Both the position numbers and the translations under genes were made by a program. Shown here one piece after another: positions 24,901 to 35,898 of a stretch of 59,071 bases of DNA. The DNA is taken from the NCBI GenBank assembly GCA_033764865.1, contig JANRIM010000074.1:1-59071 (forward strand), written 5' to 3'. Each line of letters opens with the position of its first letter. The first letter of the stretch is position 1. The notes below the pieces were generated by a model. That model searched no databases. It worked only from the letters and a program-made list of their open reading frames with translations, and had not been told where the DNA came from. The stretch comes from VFBF01 sp033764865. GTDB taxonomy: Bacteria > Pseudomonadota > Alphaproteobacteria > Caulobacterales > Aquidulcibacteraceae.

Positions 24901-24918
24901 GGGGTCAAAGGAGACCCC
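24901..24918 (+). promoter_or_regulatory. hairpin presenting the Shine-Dalgarno sequence of the next gene
   Basis: GGGGTC (24901-24906) and GACCCC (24913-24918) are perfect 6-bp arms with loop AAAGGA. The Shine-Dalgarno AAGGAG lies in the loop and the first base of the right arm, nine bases before GTG 24923. It could tune translation initiation. Such short GC stems also arise by chance in this genome. Confidence 0.25.
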
Positions 24919-24922
24919 GCCC

Positions 24923-25393
24923 GTGCCCGCACATCCGAACCGCGCCGCGCCCGAGAGCGAGTGGGTCGTCACCCATGGCTACGAGGGCCCGACCCGCCGA
25001 CGCAAGAAGCTGTGGTTCGGTCGCAAGGTGCGCCTCGCCGACGCCGACGTGTCGCACATTTCCGCCGAGGGAGAATCGACCGCCACGCTGCTGCGCCGCG
25101 TGAGCCTGTGGGGCGGGCTCGCCAACGCCGCGCGCGACCAGCGCGCCGCTTTCCTCGCGACGCTTGAGGCGCTGGCCGAGAAGGGCCGCCGCGACCACAT
25201 GCCGATCTGGCCCGACATCGTGGCGGCCGCCGCGCGCTACGTGCGCGCCGTGGGCGCACAGGGGCGGATCGACGATCCGCTGCTCAATGACGCCTTGCAG
25301 GCCGCGCAGCGGGCGCATGCCGAAAGTCATCAGGCGGAGCCGCAGAAGGCGGTCGTCGACCGCCTCGACCTTGCGGCCCGCGCGCCGCACTGA
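24923..25393 (+). CDS. uncharacterised cytoplasmic protein
   Basis: 156 residues with a GTG start and a strong Shine-Dalgarno sequence. No signal peptide or membrane helix. The N-terminal half is basic (G-P-T-R-R-R-K-K-L-W-F-G-R-K) and the C-terminal half helical and Ala-rich with W-P-D-I-V-A-A-A-A-R-Y. I do not recognise a family. It is divergent from plsC and convergent with the CoA-transferase gene. Confidence 0.6.
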   Translation: MPAHPNRAAPESEWVVTHGYEGPTRRRKKLWFGRKVRLADADVSHISAEGESTATLLRRVSLWGGLANAARDQRAAFLATLEALAEKGRRDHMPIWPDIVAAAARYVRAVGAQGRIDDPLLNDALQAAQRAHAESHQAEPQKAVVDRLDLAARAPH

Positions 25394-25410
25394 CGCCGGC
25401 CCGGCTCCGC

Positions 25411-26613
25411 TCAGATGGCGCCGGCTTCGCGCCACGCCTCGATCTGCGCCTCGTCTGCGCCGAGCAGCTCCGCGAACACGTCCGCGCAGTGGGCGCCCAG
25501 CGCGGGCCCCGCCCAGCGCACCGCCCCCGGCGTCCGCGACAGCTTGGGGAAGACGTTCTGCATCTTCAGGTCGGGCAGGCCCGGCGCTTCGACGGGCACG
25601 ATCGCCGCGCGCGCCGCATAGTGCGGATCGGCCAGCATGTCGGGTGCGCGATAGATGCGGCCCGCCGGCACGCCATGCTCCACCATCAGCGCCTCCACCT
25701 GCGCCACGCTCTGCGGCTGCGTCCACGCGGCGATGATCTCGTCGAGGACGTCCTGATGCGCGCCGCGGGCGCGGTGTCCGACGAAGCGGGGATCCGTGGC
25801 CAGGTCCCGGCGCGCCATGGCGGTGCAGAGCCGGTCGAACACGCTGTCCTGGTTGGCGGCGATGAGGATGTCGCCGTCGGCGCAGGGATAGACGTTGGAC
25901 GGCGCGATGCCCGCGAGCTTGGATCCCGAGCGACCGCGGATCTCGCCGTTGACGGCGTACTCCGGCACCAAAGCCTCCGTCACGGCCAGCACGGATTCGT
26001 AGATCGCGGCGTCCACCACCTGGCCCACGCCGGAACGCTCCCGTTCGCGCAGCGCCATCAGCGCGCCCATGAACGCAAAGGACGCCGCCAGCGTATCGCC
26101 CAGCGAGAGGCCGGCCCGGCTTGGCGGGCGGTCCGGTTCGCCGCACAGGTGGCGCATGCCGCCCAGCGCCTCGCCCACGGACGCGTAGCCCGCGCGGGGC
26201 GCGTAGGGGCCCGTCTGTCCGTAACCGGACACGCGCACCATCACGAGGCGCGGATTGTCCGCCGCCAGCGCCTCGTAGCCCATGCCCCACTTCTCCAGCG
26301 TGCCCGGGCGGAAGTTCTCGATCAGCACGTCCGCCTGCGCGATCAGCCGGCGCGCGATGGCGCGGCCCTCGGGCGTGCGCAGGTTGACCGTGACGCACCG
26401 CTTGTTGCGCCCGGCGACCGTCCACCAGACCGGGATGGCGCCCTTGCCCCAGGTGCGGATCGGGTCGCCCTCGCCGGGCGGTTCGATCTTGATCACGTCG
26501 GCGCCGTGGTCTGCGAACATCTGCCCGCAGAACGGGCCCGCGATGAGCTGCCCCAGTTCGATGACGCGCAGGTCGCTGAGGGCGCCGGTGCGGGCGGACG
26601 GGGGCGGGCTCAT
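25411..26613 (-). CDS. CaiB/BaiF-family (class III) CoA-transferase
   Basis: 400 residues. The N-terminus L-R-V-I-E-L-G-Q-L-I-A-G-P-F-C-G and D-V-I-K-I-E-P-P-G-E-G-D are the family hallmarks. Asp173 in S-L-G-D-T-L-A-A matches the catalytic aspartate that forms the CoA anhydride. It moves CoA between organic acids, for example from succinyl-CoA or formyl-CoA. The substrate is not evident. ATG 26613 with AGGA upstream is preferred over a 60-codon upstream extension. It is downstream of the katG terminator and on the same strand. Confidence 0.92.
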   Translation of the reverse strand: MSPPPSARTGALSDLRVIELGQLIAGPFCGQMFADHGADVIKIEPPGEGDPIRTWGKGAIPVWWTVAGRNKRCVTVNLRTPEGRAIARRLIAQADVLIENFRPGTLEKWGMGYEALAADNPRLVMVRVSGYGQTGPYAPRAGYASVGEALGGMRHLCGEPDRPPSRAGLSLGDTLAASFAFMGALMALRERERSGVGQVVDAAIYESVLAVTEALVPEYAVNGEIRGRSGSKLAGIAPSNVYPCADGDILIAANQDSVFDRLCTAMARRDLATDPRFVGHRARGAHQDVLDEIIAAWTQPQSVAQVEALMVEHGVPAGRIYRAPDMLADPHYAARAAIVPVEAPGLPDLKMQNVFPKLSRTPGAVRWAGPALGAHCADVFAELLGADEAQIEAWREAGAI

Positions 26614-26705
26614 GGCAGGTCCTGTGATCGGATGCGGTGCGGGCCCTGATCTGCACGCCGGGCGGCGGTTGGGGAAGGTCTGCAGCGGGGCGGGGCGGCA
26701 AAGAA

Positions 26706-26738
26706 ATGGCCCCGCCAGGGGGAACCCGGCGGGGCCAT
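26706..26738 (-). terminator. intrinsic terminator of katG
   Basis: Perfect 11-bp arms, ATGGCCCCGCC (26706-26716) and GGCGGGGCCAT (26728-26738), around an 11-nt loop. On the minus strand the stem is followed by TTTCTTTGCC, a T-rich tail. It lies about 75 bp after the katG stop and about 90 bp before the CoA-transferase start, separating the two. Confidence 0.75.
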
Positions 26739-26812
26739 GGGAGGCTGTGTGGGGCGGCGCGGGGGACCATGCCGCCGCGCCGCCCGGTTTCACGGCTTGG
26801 GGCCGCGCGGGG

Positions 26813-29008
<2,196 letters not shown>

Positions 29009-29075
29009 ATCCGCTCCGATCATGCTGCGCATCCAGTGATGCTGGGCGTTCCGGTACTCTTTCGAGGCGTATCGG

Positions 29076-29089
29076 TCCAATCAATTGGA
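29076..29089. promoter_or_regulatory. 14-bp palindrome upstream of katG
   Basis: TCCAAT-CA-ATTGGA is a perfect inverted repeat 68 to 81 bp before the chosen katG start, in the 124-bp gap after the nitroreductase gene. It is a candidate operator. It does not match an OxyR site, which needs four spaced ATAG elements. Its position also argues against the ATG at 29080 as start codon, since that codon lies inside it. Confidence 0.4.
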
Positions 29090-29132
29090 TGATGGCGAAG
29101 TATAGAGACGGCCTATGTGACCGGCCGGCGGC

Positions 29133-29810
29133 TCAGTCCTCGAACCCGACGAACACCGCCGCCTCCTCCACGGACTTGCGCCGCGAGACCACGGCGTTCG
29201 CCGGGAACGTCTCGTCCGGATAGCCCATGGCCACGCAGATCATGATCACCTGGTCGTCCGGGATGCGCGCGTGCTCGCGCACCACGGGGGATTGCATGAT
29301 GCCCTGGCTGTTGATCACGCACCCGAGGCCCCGCGACCAGGCGGCGTTGACCAGCGCGTTGGTCACGGCGCCGCAGTCGAACGGCGCGATGTCGCCGCCG
29401 TGGATGGCGCGGTCGTAGGTCACCACGATGGAGACCGGCGCGTCGAACTGGCGAAAGCCGCGCAGCACCCAGTCCTTTCGCTTCTCCGTGTCGTGGCGGT
29501 CGATGCCCATGGCGGCGAACAGCTGGACGGCGATCTCCACCTGCCGCTCGCGGTGGGCGCCCGCGTACGCGCCGTGGCTGCGGAACTCGCGCGATTCCGG
29601 AACGCCGGCCAGGTTGCGTTCGGTGTTGCCTGCGCGGATGCGGTCGAGCGGCGCGCCGGACACGACATAGAAGTTCCACGGCTGCGTGTTGAGCGACGAC
29701 GGCGCCCGCATCGCCAGCGCGATGATCTCGCGGATCGTCTCCCGGGACACCGGATCGGGCTTGAAGCCGCGGATGCTGCGGCGGCCGAGGACAACGTCGT
29801 CATACTGCAT
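29133..29810 (-). CDS. FMN-dependent nitroreductase-family oxidoreductase
   Basis: 225 residues. The N-terminus shows the FMN-phosphate-binding pattern R-R-S-I-R-G-F and the segment R-A-P-S-S-L-N-T-Q-P-W-N-F, with a later G-Y-P-D-E. Members are dimeric NAD(P)H-dependent reductases of quinones and nitro compounds. It lies directly upstream of katG on the same strand and 202 bp from the divergent lactone oxidase. A link to oxidative stress is possible from its position but not proven. Confidence 0.9.
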   Translation of the reverse strand: MQYDDVVLGRRSIRGFKPDPVSRETIREIIALAMRAPSSLNTQPWNFYVVSGAPLDRIRAGNTERNLAGVPESREFRSHGAYAGAHRERQVEIAVQLFAAMGIDRHDTEKRKDWVLRGFRQFDAPVSIVVTYDRAIHGGDIAPFDCGAVTNALVNAAWSRGLGCVINSQGIMQSPVVREHARIPDDQVIMICVAMGYPDETFPANAVVSRRKSVEEAAVFVGFED

Positions 29811-30012
29811 GGGCGCCCCGATGTGACGGCGGATGAGATGGCGGCGTTGGCGGCCCCCACGGTTTCTTAGGCCGCGCGCGATGGCCGCTTCAATGGTGGG
29901 CGCATCGCCTGCCTTAAGGGAAGGCGACGGCGGGCGCAGCGCGCGGCTTCGCGCCGGCGGGGTCTGATCCTAGACTGTCGGACGGTCGACGCGCCCGGCG
30001 GGAGGAAGCGGC

Positions 30013-31296
30013 ATGGCGGAGTGGCGGAACTGGTCGGGCAGCGTGCGCGCGACGCCGGCGTCCTTCGTGCGTCCCGCCACGGAGGCGGCGCTCAGCGCGG
30101 CGGTGGCGCAGGCGCGCCACGTGCGCGTGGTGGGGGCGGGGCATTCCTTCATGCCCCTGTGCGAGACGACGGACACGCTCGTCTCGCTGTCGGCGCTGGA
30201 GGGCGCGCTCGAGATCGACGCCGCCGCCAATCGCGCCTGGGCGCCCGCGGGATGGAGCCTCTCGCACCTGACGGCCGCGCTGTGGGCTGAGGGCTACGCC
30301 CTGATCAACCAGGGCGACGTGAACCCGCAATCGCTGGCCGGCGCCGTCGCCACCGGCACGCACGGCACGGGCGCAGGTCTGGGCTCGCTCGCCACCGCTG
30401 CGCGCGCGTTCCGGCTCGTGCTGGCGGATGGAACGGTGGCCACCTGCTCGGCGCAGGAGCGACCAGAGCTGTTTGAGGCCCAGCGTGTGTCGCTTGGCAT
30501 GCTGGGCGTGGTCACGCGGATCCAGATCGACGTCCTTCCCGCCTACCACCTCGAGGAGGTGATTGAGACCCTGCCGCTCGACGCCGTGGAGGAACGTTGG
30601 GAGACGTTGGCCGCCGAGAACCGCCACGTCGAGTTCTGGGTGTTTCCCTATGGGGACGTCGCGCTGCTGAAGCGCCTCAATCCCGCGCCGTCCGAAGGCG
30701 ACCTCAAGGTGATGAAGGATTTCGAGGAGACGGCGTTCCGGCGGATGTGCGATCTCTGCACGGCGCTGCCCGTGCTCACGCCCGTGCTTCAGCGCCGGCT
30801 GGTGCGCGCGGGCTTGCGCACGCGGCGCGTTGGGCCGTCCTACCAGATCTTCCCCTCCGAACGGACCGTGCGGTTCGAGGAGATGGAGTACGAGGTCCCG
30901 CGCGCGCAGGGCTTCGCGGCGCTGCGCGCGGTCATCGGGCTGGTGCGCAGGAAGCGCCTGCCGATCGCGTTTCCGTTCGAATTCCGGCTGACGGCGGCGG
31001 ACGATATCTGGCTCAGTCCGTTCAACAAGGGCGATTGCGCCTCCATTTCCATGCACCAGTACGCGAAGATGCCGTGGCGGCCGCATTTCGCGGCGGCGGA
31101 GGAGGTCCTGCGCGCGCACGGCGGGCGCCCGCACTGGGGCAAACGCCACACGCTCAACGCCGCCGACGTGCGCGCGCTTTATCCCATGGCGGACCGTTTC
31201 TGCGCGGTGCGCGCCGAAGTCGATCCCGCCGGCAAGTTCCTCAACGCCCACCTCGGCGCGCTGTTCGGCGCGGATGCGCTGGCGAGGGCGGCGTGA
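30013..31296 (+). CDS. FAD-linked aldonolactone/alditol oxidase (ALO type)
   Basis: 427 residues. The N-terminal FAD-binding PCMH domain carries V-V-G-A-G-H-S-F-M; His44 is where covalent-FAD members attach flavin. The C-terminal ALO domain ends with R-P-H-W-G-K-R-H, the usual H-W-x-K motif, then F-L-N-A-H-L-G-A-L-F-G. It oxidises a sugar lactone or sugar alcohol with oxygen or another acceptor. GGAGGAA precedes the ATG. Its TGA overlaps the ATG of the next gene (TGATG), so the pair is translationally coupled. Confidence 0.88.
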   Translation: MAEWRNWSGSVRATPASFVRPATEAALSAAVAQARHVRVVGAGHSFMPLCETTDTLVSLSALEGALEIDAAANRAWAPAGWSLSHLTAALWAEGYALINQGDVNPQSLAGAVATGTHGTGAGLGSLATAARAFRLVLADGTVATCSAQERPELFEAQRVSLGMLGVVTRIQIDVLPAYHLEEVIETLPLDAVEERWETLAAENRHVEFWVFPYGDVALLKRLNPAPSEGDLKVMKDFEETAFRRMCDLCTALPVLTPVLQRRLVRAGLRTRRVGPSYQIFPSERTVRFEEMEYEVPRAQGFAALRAVIGLVRRKRLPIAFPFEFRLTAADDIWLSPFNKGDCASISMHQYAKMPWRPHFAAAEEVLRAHGGRPHWGKRHTLNAADVRALYPMADRFCAVRAEVDPAGKFLNAHLGALFGADALARAA

Positions 31297-32438
31297 TGCT
31301 GGAGGATGTCCGCCTGCATGGGCCCCTGATCGGCCGGGACGGTGGGCGCGCCGCGCTGAACACGCCCGCGCTGATCGTCGATCTGGACGCGCTGGAGCGC
31401 AACGTCGCCGCCATGGCGGCATTCGCCGCCGCGCGCGGCGTCGGCCTCAGGCCCCACGCCAAGACGCACAAGAGCAGCCACATCGCCCGGCTCCAGATGG
31501 CCGCCGGCGCCGTCGGCATCTGCTGCGCGAAACTCGGGGAGGCGGAGGCCATCGCCGCGGACGGCGCCGTCGACAGCATCCTCATCACGTCCCCCGTCGT
31601 CTCCGCGCTGGCGATGGCGCGGCTCGTCGCGCTGAACGCGCGCATCGGGGATCTGCGCGTGGTCGTCGATCACCCGGACAACGTGGACGCGCTCGCCGCC
31701 GCCGCGGCGCAGACGCAGCGGCCGCTCGGCGTGGTCGTGGACATCGACCCCGGCATCCGCCGCACCGGCGTCAGGTCGCCGGAGGCGGCGCTGGCGCTGG
31801 CGGCCCGGATCAGACAATCGCCGCCGCTCAGGTTCGACGGCGTCCAGTTCTATTGCGGCGTCCACCAGCACATCGCCAGCTACGCCGATCGCCGCGCCGG
31901 CGTGGAGGAACGCGCGGCGTATCTTCGCGCCATCGTCGATGCGCTGGCCGCCGCGGGGGCCGCGCCGGTCATCGTCACCGGCGGCGGGACGGGCACGCAC
32001 CGCATCGATGCGGACCTGGGTCTGTTCACCGATCTCCAGGTGGGCTCCTACGTGTTCATGGATCGCCAGTATGACGCGTGCGATCTCACCGGGACCGGCG
32101 AAGCGCCCTACGCCACCGCGCTCATGGTCGATGCGCGCGTCGTCAGCGCCAATACGCCGGGCATGGCCACCGTCGACGCGGGCTTCAAGGCGCTGTCCAC
32201 GGACGGCGGGTCGCCCACGATCATCGCCGGCGCCCCGGCGGACGCCGCCTTCCATTTCATGGGCGACGAACACGGCGCGCTCGTCAGCGCGGGGCACGCT
32301 TTCCGGCTCGGCGACGCCGTCACGCTCGGCGCCCCGCACTGCGATCCCACCGTCAATCTCTACGATGTGTTCCACGTCGTGCGGGGCCAGACGCTGGTCG
32401 ACATCTGGCCCGTCACAGCCCGCGGCCGCTCCCGGTAG
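31296..32438 (+). CDS. PLP-dependent D-threonine-aldolase / D-serine-dehydratase-like protein
   Basis: 380 residues of the fold-type III (alanine-racemase-like) PLP family. Lys56 in R-P-H-A-K-T-H-K-S is the Schiff-base lysine. The C-terminal G-A-P-H-C-D-P-T-V-N supplies the His and Cys of the metal site, as in eukaryotic-type D-serine dehydratase and D-threonine aldolase. It would act on a D-3-hydroxy amino acid. It is coupled to the oxidase gene, so the two may treat sequential intermediates of one catabolic route; that route is unknown. Confidence 0.87.
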   Translation: MLEDVRLHGPLIGRDGGRAALNTPALIVDLDALERNVAAMAAFAAARGVGLRPHAKTHKSSHIARLQMAAGAVGICCAKLGEAEAIAADGAVDSILITSPVVSALAMARLVALNARIGDLRVVVDHPDNVDALAAAAAQTQRPLGVVVDIDPGIRRTGVRSPEAALALAARIRQSPPLRFDGVQFYCGVHQHIASYADRRAGVEERAAYLRAIVDALAAAGAAPVIVTGGGTGTHRIDADLGLFTDLQVGSYVFMDRQYDACDLTGTGEAPYATALMVDARVVSANTPGMATVDAGFKALSTDGGSPTIIAGAPADAAFHFMGDEHGALVSAGHAFRLGDAVTLGAPHCDPTVNLYDVFHVVRGQTLVDIWPVTARGRSR

Positions 32439-32448
32439 CGACGGAGCT

Positions 32449-35400
32449 TCAGAAGGAAATCGCCAGCTTCGCCATGGCGGCCTGGCTTCTGGCGTCGTCG
32501 CCGAACGCGCCGTCGTAGCGGAGCGTGCCGGTGATGTTCTCCGACAGCGCAAACGAAGCGCCCGCAGAGACGAAAGGGGAGGTCTCCTGCAGCTGCGGGC
32601 CCACCACCGTGAACTGGTCTGCGAGTCCTGCAAGGCGCAAGCTGGCGCGCGCGCGACGGTCGTCTCCGTCCAACTGGACGCCAGCTTCGAGGTGAGGGCG
32701 GACCCAGCCTACGTCGCCCGCCACGCGAAGGCCTGCCCGCGCCGTGATGCGTCTGAAATTGGGGCCCGCGCCCACGAGGCTGACGGAGCCGGCGCCCGCT
32801 TCGGTGAAGCCGTCGCTCTCATAGAGGCCGAGCACCGCTTCCCCGAACACGCCGTACCGGACGCGCGGGCCCGCAGACCGCATCCATGCAGCGTCGCCGG
32901 CGATGAAGCGCCCCTTGATGTTGTAGGTGGCGGACGCGTTGCGCCGCAGCGCGCCGATCGCGATACGGCGGCTCACGTCCGTGTTCTGGTTGAGATACCC
33001 CGCCTGCACGCCCAGATCGACGCCATCGAGGGGCTGGAAGCGCACCTGCGCGCCGAAGAAGTAGCTGTCGCCGTCGAGGCTGCCGCCCGCGTCATCGTCG
33101 GCGTCGGCGATGGCGTACCCGGCGAAGGCGCTGACGTTCAGGGTGTTTGACAGGCCGAGCGTCGCGCCGAACGTGGCGCCTTGCGTCGTGGACTCCGCGC
33201 CCACGGCTGTCGCGGAGGCGTCCGCCTCCAGCGTGCCGTACAGGCCGTTGACCCAGAACGCGTAGCCGCCGTCATCGACCGTCGGGCTGTCGGCGACGCC
33301 GCGCGAGACCTGCAGGGCGACTTCGCTGGCCGCGACTGGCGCCCACCCGTGGATCGGACCGGACAAGGTGTCGAGGCCCTGGCGCACGCCCGCGGCCGAT
33401 AGACCGGGGAAGGAGGTGCGCATGACCTGCAGGAAGTCCCCGCTCGCCGGCAACAGCGCGTCGTAGAGGACGTCGCCAATAGCGATCTGGTTCGGCGTGA
33501 GCGCCACGGACTGGAAGTCTGCGCCCACGCGATTCATGACGAGCAGGACCTGAGTTGGCGTGTAGGCGAGGCTCGGGTCGTAGAACCGCAGGTTTTCGGT
33601 GAGCGTGGCGAACGTGCCGGTCACGCCGGCGCCGCCCGAGAGGATCACGTAGCTGGCGGGCGCGGCGCCCGCGGCCAGATCGACGCCGTCTTCGCCGGTC
33701 ACGGCGACGGCGCCACCCGCCAGCGTCACAGCCCCGTCCGCGACGATCTGGTCGGACCCGAGGGGAGACACTTCCACGTTGTAGGTCGTCGCGGACGAGA
33801 AATCGACGTTGCCGGTGACGTTGATGGTCCCGATGGAGTTGCCCGGCGAAACGGAAGCTGCGCCGCGGATGACGATGGCCTCCACCTCACCCACGCCCAC
33901 CAGCTCGCCGCCCGGATTGATGAACGCCACGCCCGTGAAGCCGGTGGACCCGATGTTCAGGCTGACGCCGTCGTTCACCTCGATCTCTGGCAGCAGCGAG
34001 AGGTCGAGGTCGCCCAGATCGCCCGAGCCGAGCGTCTCCACGGATCCGAAGTTGAACACGCGGGTGGCGTCGAAATCGCCGCCCGCGAGGAACAGCACGA
34101 GCTTGTTGTCTCCCGTGCCGCCGGTGACGATGTCGCCCACGGTGGCGGCGGTGTTCCAGATCATGGTGTCGTCGCCGTCGCCCAGATCGATGGCGCCGGT
34201 GACCACGCCGTCGGCGTCCAGCACGAACAGGTCGTCGCCAAGTCCCAGCGCGACGTCGCCGTCTATCAGGCCGTTGTTGAGGATGAGCTCCTGGCCGTCG
34301 CTGCCGACGACGCTGCCGATGATGGAGCCCTGGTTCTCCAGCGTGATGACGCCGCCGATCTCCTCAACGACGTCGATAGCGTTCAGGCGCGCGCCGTTGG
34401 CGCCGTTGAGCGCGCGGATAACGCCCGTGTCGCCATTGAAGATGTAGCCGTTGGGCGATTCCATCGAGATCGCGAAAAACTCGCTTTGCCCCTGGACGGG
34501 AATTTGCGCGCCAGTCACGGGATCGACGACCACGGATGTCGTGATCTCGCCCGCCGTGGCGAAGGTTTCGATGAGGCCGGTGTTGATGAGCGATGAGTCC
34601 GCATCGGCGGGATCGTAGTCAGCGAAGTACGTGAGGTTCTCGGGGTCGAGGGTGTCGATGTCGACGGAGAACACCGCGCCTTCGGCGGCCACCGATTGCA
34701 CGTTGGCGCCATTCTGGAACCTTGCCGTGATTGATCCGGAGTTCACCAGCGCCGTCCGCTGGAACGGGATCAGGATGACGCCGGGCCCGCCGAAAATCGT
34801 GGTGTTCTGCTGCAGGACTCCGCTGGAATCCCCGTGAATGGTTCCCGAATTGGTGACGATGGACCCGCCGCTGGCGATCACGCCCATCCGGCGACCGTCG
34901 ATAGATCCCGAGTTGGTGACCCGGAAAGCGATCCCGTCGGCGGGATAGCTGGCGAGCGATTGCGTACCGTTCGTGAAGTGCGAGATCCCGTCGCCGAGGC
35001 TGTTGTTGAAGAGGGCGTCCGTGGGCTCCACGACGCTGCGCGCGCCGATGATGGTTCCCGTATTGATGACCGTGCCGTGGTTGGCGATGCGGATGCCGTC
35101 GTTGTTCTCGCCGATCACCGATCCGTTATTGACGATGGTGATGTTGCCCGCGGGCAAGGCGTTGCTGGTGAAGCCGTCCGGCGTCGTGATGCCGTAGTTG
35201 AGCCCGGTCACTGCGGCGCCGGCCTGGATGGTGACGGTTCCGCCGGTGTCGAAAAGACCGATGGCCCCCTGGCCGGCCGTGTAGAAATAGTTGAATGTGG
35301 GCGGAAATTCCCGGTAGTTCCCGGTTCCCGATACGGTGATTCCGTTGGGCACCGTGATCCGCGTCCGCTCCGCCGCAACAGCGACGCCGGGATCGCCCGA

Positions 35401-35574
35401 GGCATTCTGTGTGAGTGTCACCGCCTGGTCGTCGGTTGTAAGGAACACCTGCTGTGCCTGCGCCGTCGGCGCGGCGATCAGCAGGGACGCGACGCCTGTA
35501 AACGCCGTCAGGGCCCCCAGAGGGTCGCGGCGCGATGCGGTTTTTTCCCTGGTGTTCGTTTGCGTCGGCGTCAT
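32449..35574 (-). CDS. type Va autotransporter
   Basis: 1041 residues. The signal peptide (about 1-40) has an extended basic start before a hydrophobic L-T-A-F-T-G-V-A-S-L-L-I-A-A-P-T-A-Q-A. The passenger (about 41-750) is a beta-helix rich in short N-S/N-G-x-I, T-G and G-T-I units. It includes RTX-like acidic turns (L-G-D-G-D-D-T-M-I-W and G-L-G-D-D-L-F-V). The last 270 residues form the outer-membrane barrel (W-V-N-G-L-Y-G to a terminal Phe). No protease triad is visible, so adhesin or biofilm roles are likely. The start is ATG 35574 with GGAAGGA; the 41-codon upstream extension is not supported. It is convergent with the PLP gene at 32438. Confidence 0.88.
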   Translation of the reverse strand: MTPTQTNTREKTASRRDPLGALTAFTGVASLLIAAPTAQAQQVFLTTDDQAVTLTQNASGDPGVAVAAERTRITVPNGITVSGTGNYREFPPTFNYFYTAGQGAIGLFDTGGTVTIQAGAAVTGLNYGITTPDGFTSNALPAGNITIVNNGSVIGENNDGIRIANHGTVINTGTIIGARSVVEPTDALFNNSLGDGISHFTNGTQSLASYPADGIAFRVTNSGSIDGRRMGVIASGGSIVTNSGTIHGDSSGVLQQNTTIFGGPGVILIPFQRTALVNSGSITARFQNGANVQSVAAEGAVFSVDIDTLDPENLTYFADYDPADADSSLINTGLIETFATAGEITTSVVVDPVTGAQIPVQGQSEFFAISMESPNGYIFNGDTGVIRALNGANGARLNAIDVVEEIGGVITLENQGSIIGSVVGSDGQELILNNGLIDGDVALGLGDDLFVLDADGVVTGAIDLGDGDDTMIWNTAATVGDIVTGGTGDNKLVLFLAGGDFDATRVFNFGSVETLGSGDLGDLDLSLLPEIEVNDGVSLNIGSTGFTGVAFINPGGELVGVGEVEAIVIRGAASVSPGNSIGTINVTGNVDFSSATTYNVEVSPLGSDQIVADGAVTLAGGAVAVTGEDGVDLAAGAAPASYVILSGGAGVTGTFATLTENLRFYDPSLAYTPTQVLLVMNRVGADFQSVALTPNQIAIGDVLYDALLPASGDFLQVMRTSFPGLSAAGVRQGLDTLSGPIHGWAPVAASEVALQVSRGVADSPTVDDGGYAFWVNGLYGTLEADASATAVGAESTTQGATFGATLGLSNTLNVSAFAGYAIADADDDAGGSLDGDSYFFGAQVRFQPLDGVDLGVQAGYLNQNTDVSRRIAIGALRRNASATYNIKGRFIAGDAAWMRSAGPRVRYGVFGEAVLGLYESDGFTEAGAGSVSLVGAGPNFRRITARAGLRVAGDVGWVRPHLEAGVQLDGDDRRARASLRLAGLADQFTVVGPQLQETSPFVSAGASFALSENITGTLRYDGAFGDDARSQAAMAKLAISF

Positions 35575-35898
35575 GGTCCGTCCTTCCCGAAGTGGCGCGA
35601 GGGCCTTGGAGCCGCGCGCGTCAAGCAAAAGGAACCGGAGCGCAATCCAGCCGGCGGGCGTCAGCACGCGCGCACGTAGCGGCGCATCGCCATTCACGTC
35701 ATCGATGTTCTAAAACGCCCACCACGTCGATGACACGATCATGCTTGGCAAGGCTCTATTGGCCCCACTCGCATCGAAAAGTGTCGAACCCCAGTTCCTG
35801 CTTTGTGACAATAATGGAAGGGTGGCGGCTGCGTCTACAACAAAAATGAGAACATGCATGTCATGCGCAAAGTCGCTGCTCTAGGGAACAACGCGCCC
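35575..35898. other. intergenic region between autotransporter start and EAL gene end
   Basis: A 324-bp gap, the longest in the window. Bases about 35740-35875 are distinctly AT-richer than the genome and contain a 10-bp palindrome ACATGCATGT (35852-35861). The autotransporter promoter (minus strand) must be here, but I cannot pick a convincing -35/-10 pair. No open frame of the right codon bias fits. Confidence 0.5.

Noticed and set aside
29076..29089. OxyR binding site for katG
   Set aside because: The palindrome has none of the spaced ATAG elements of OxyR sites, and no oxyR gene is present in the window.
30013..31296. Vitamin C (L-gulonolactone) synthesis
   Set aside because: The ALO fold acts on many sugar lactones and alditols; nothing else for ascorbate is here and bacteria rarely make it.
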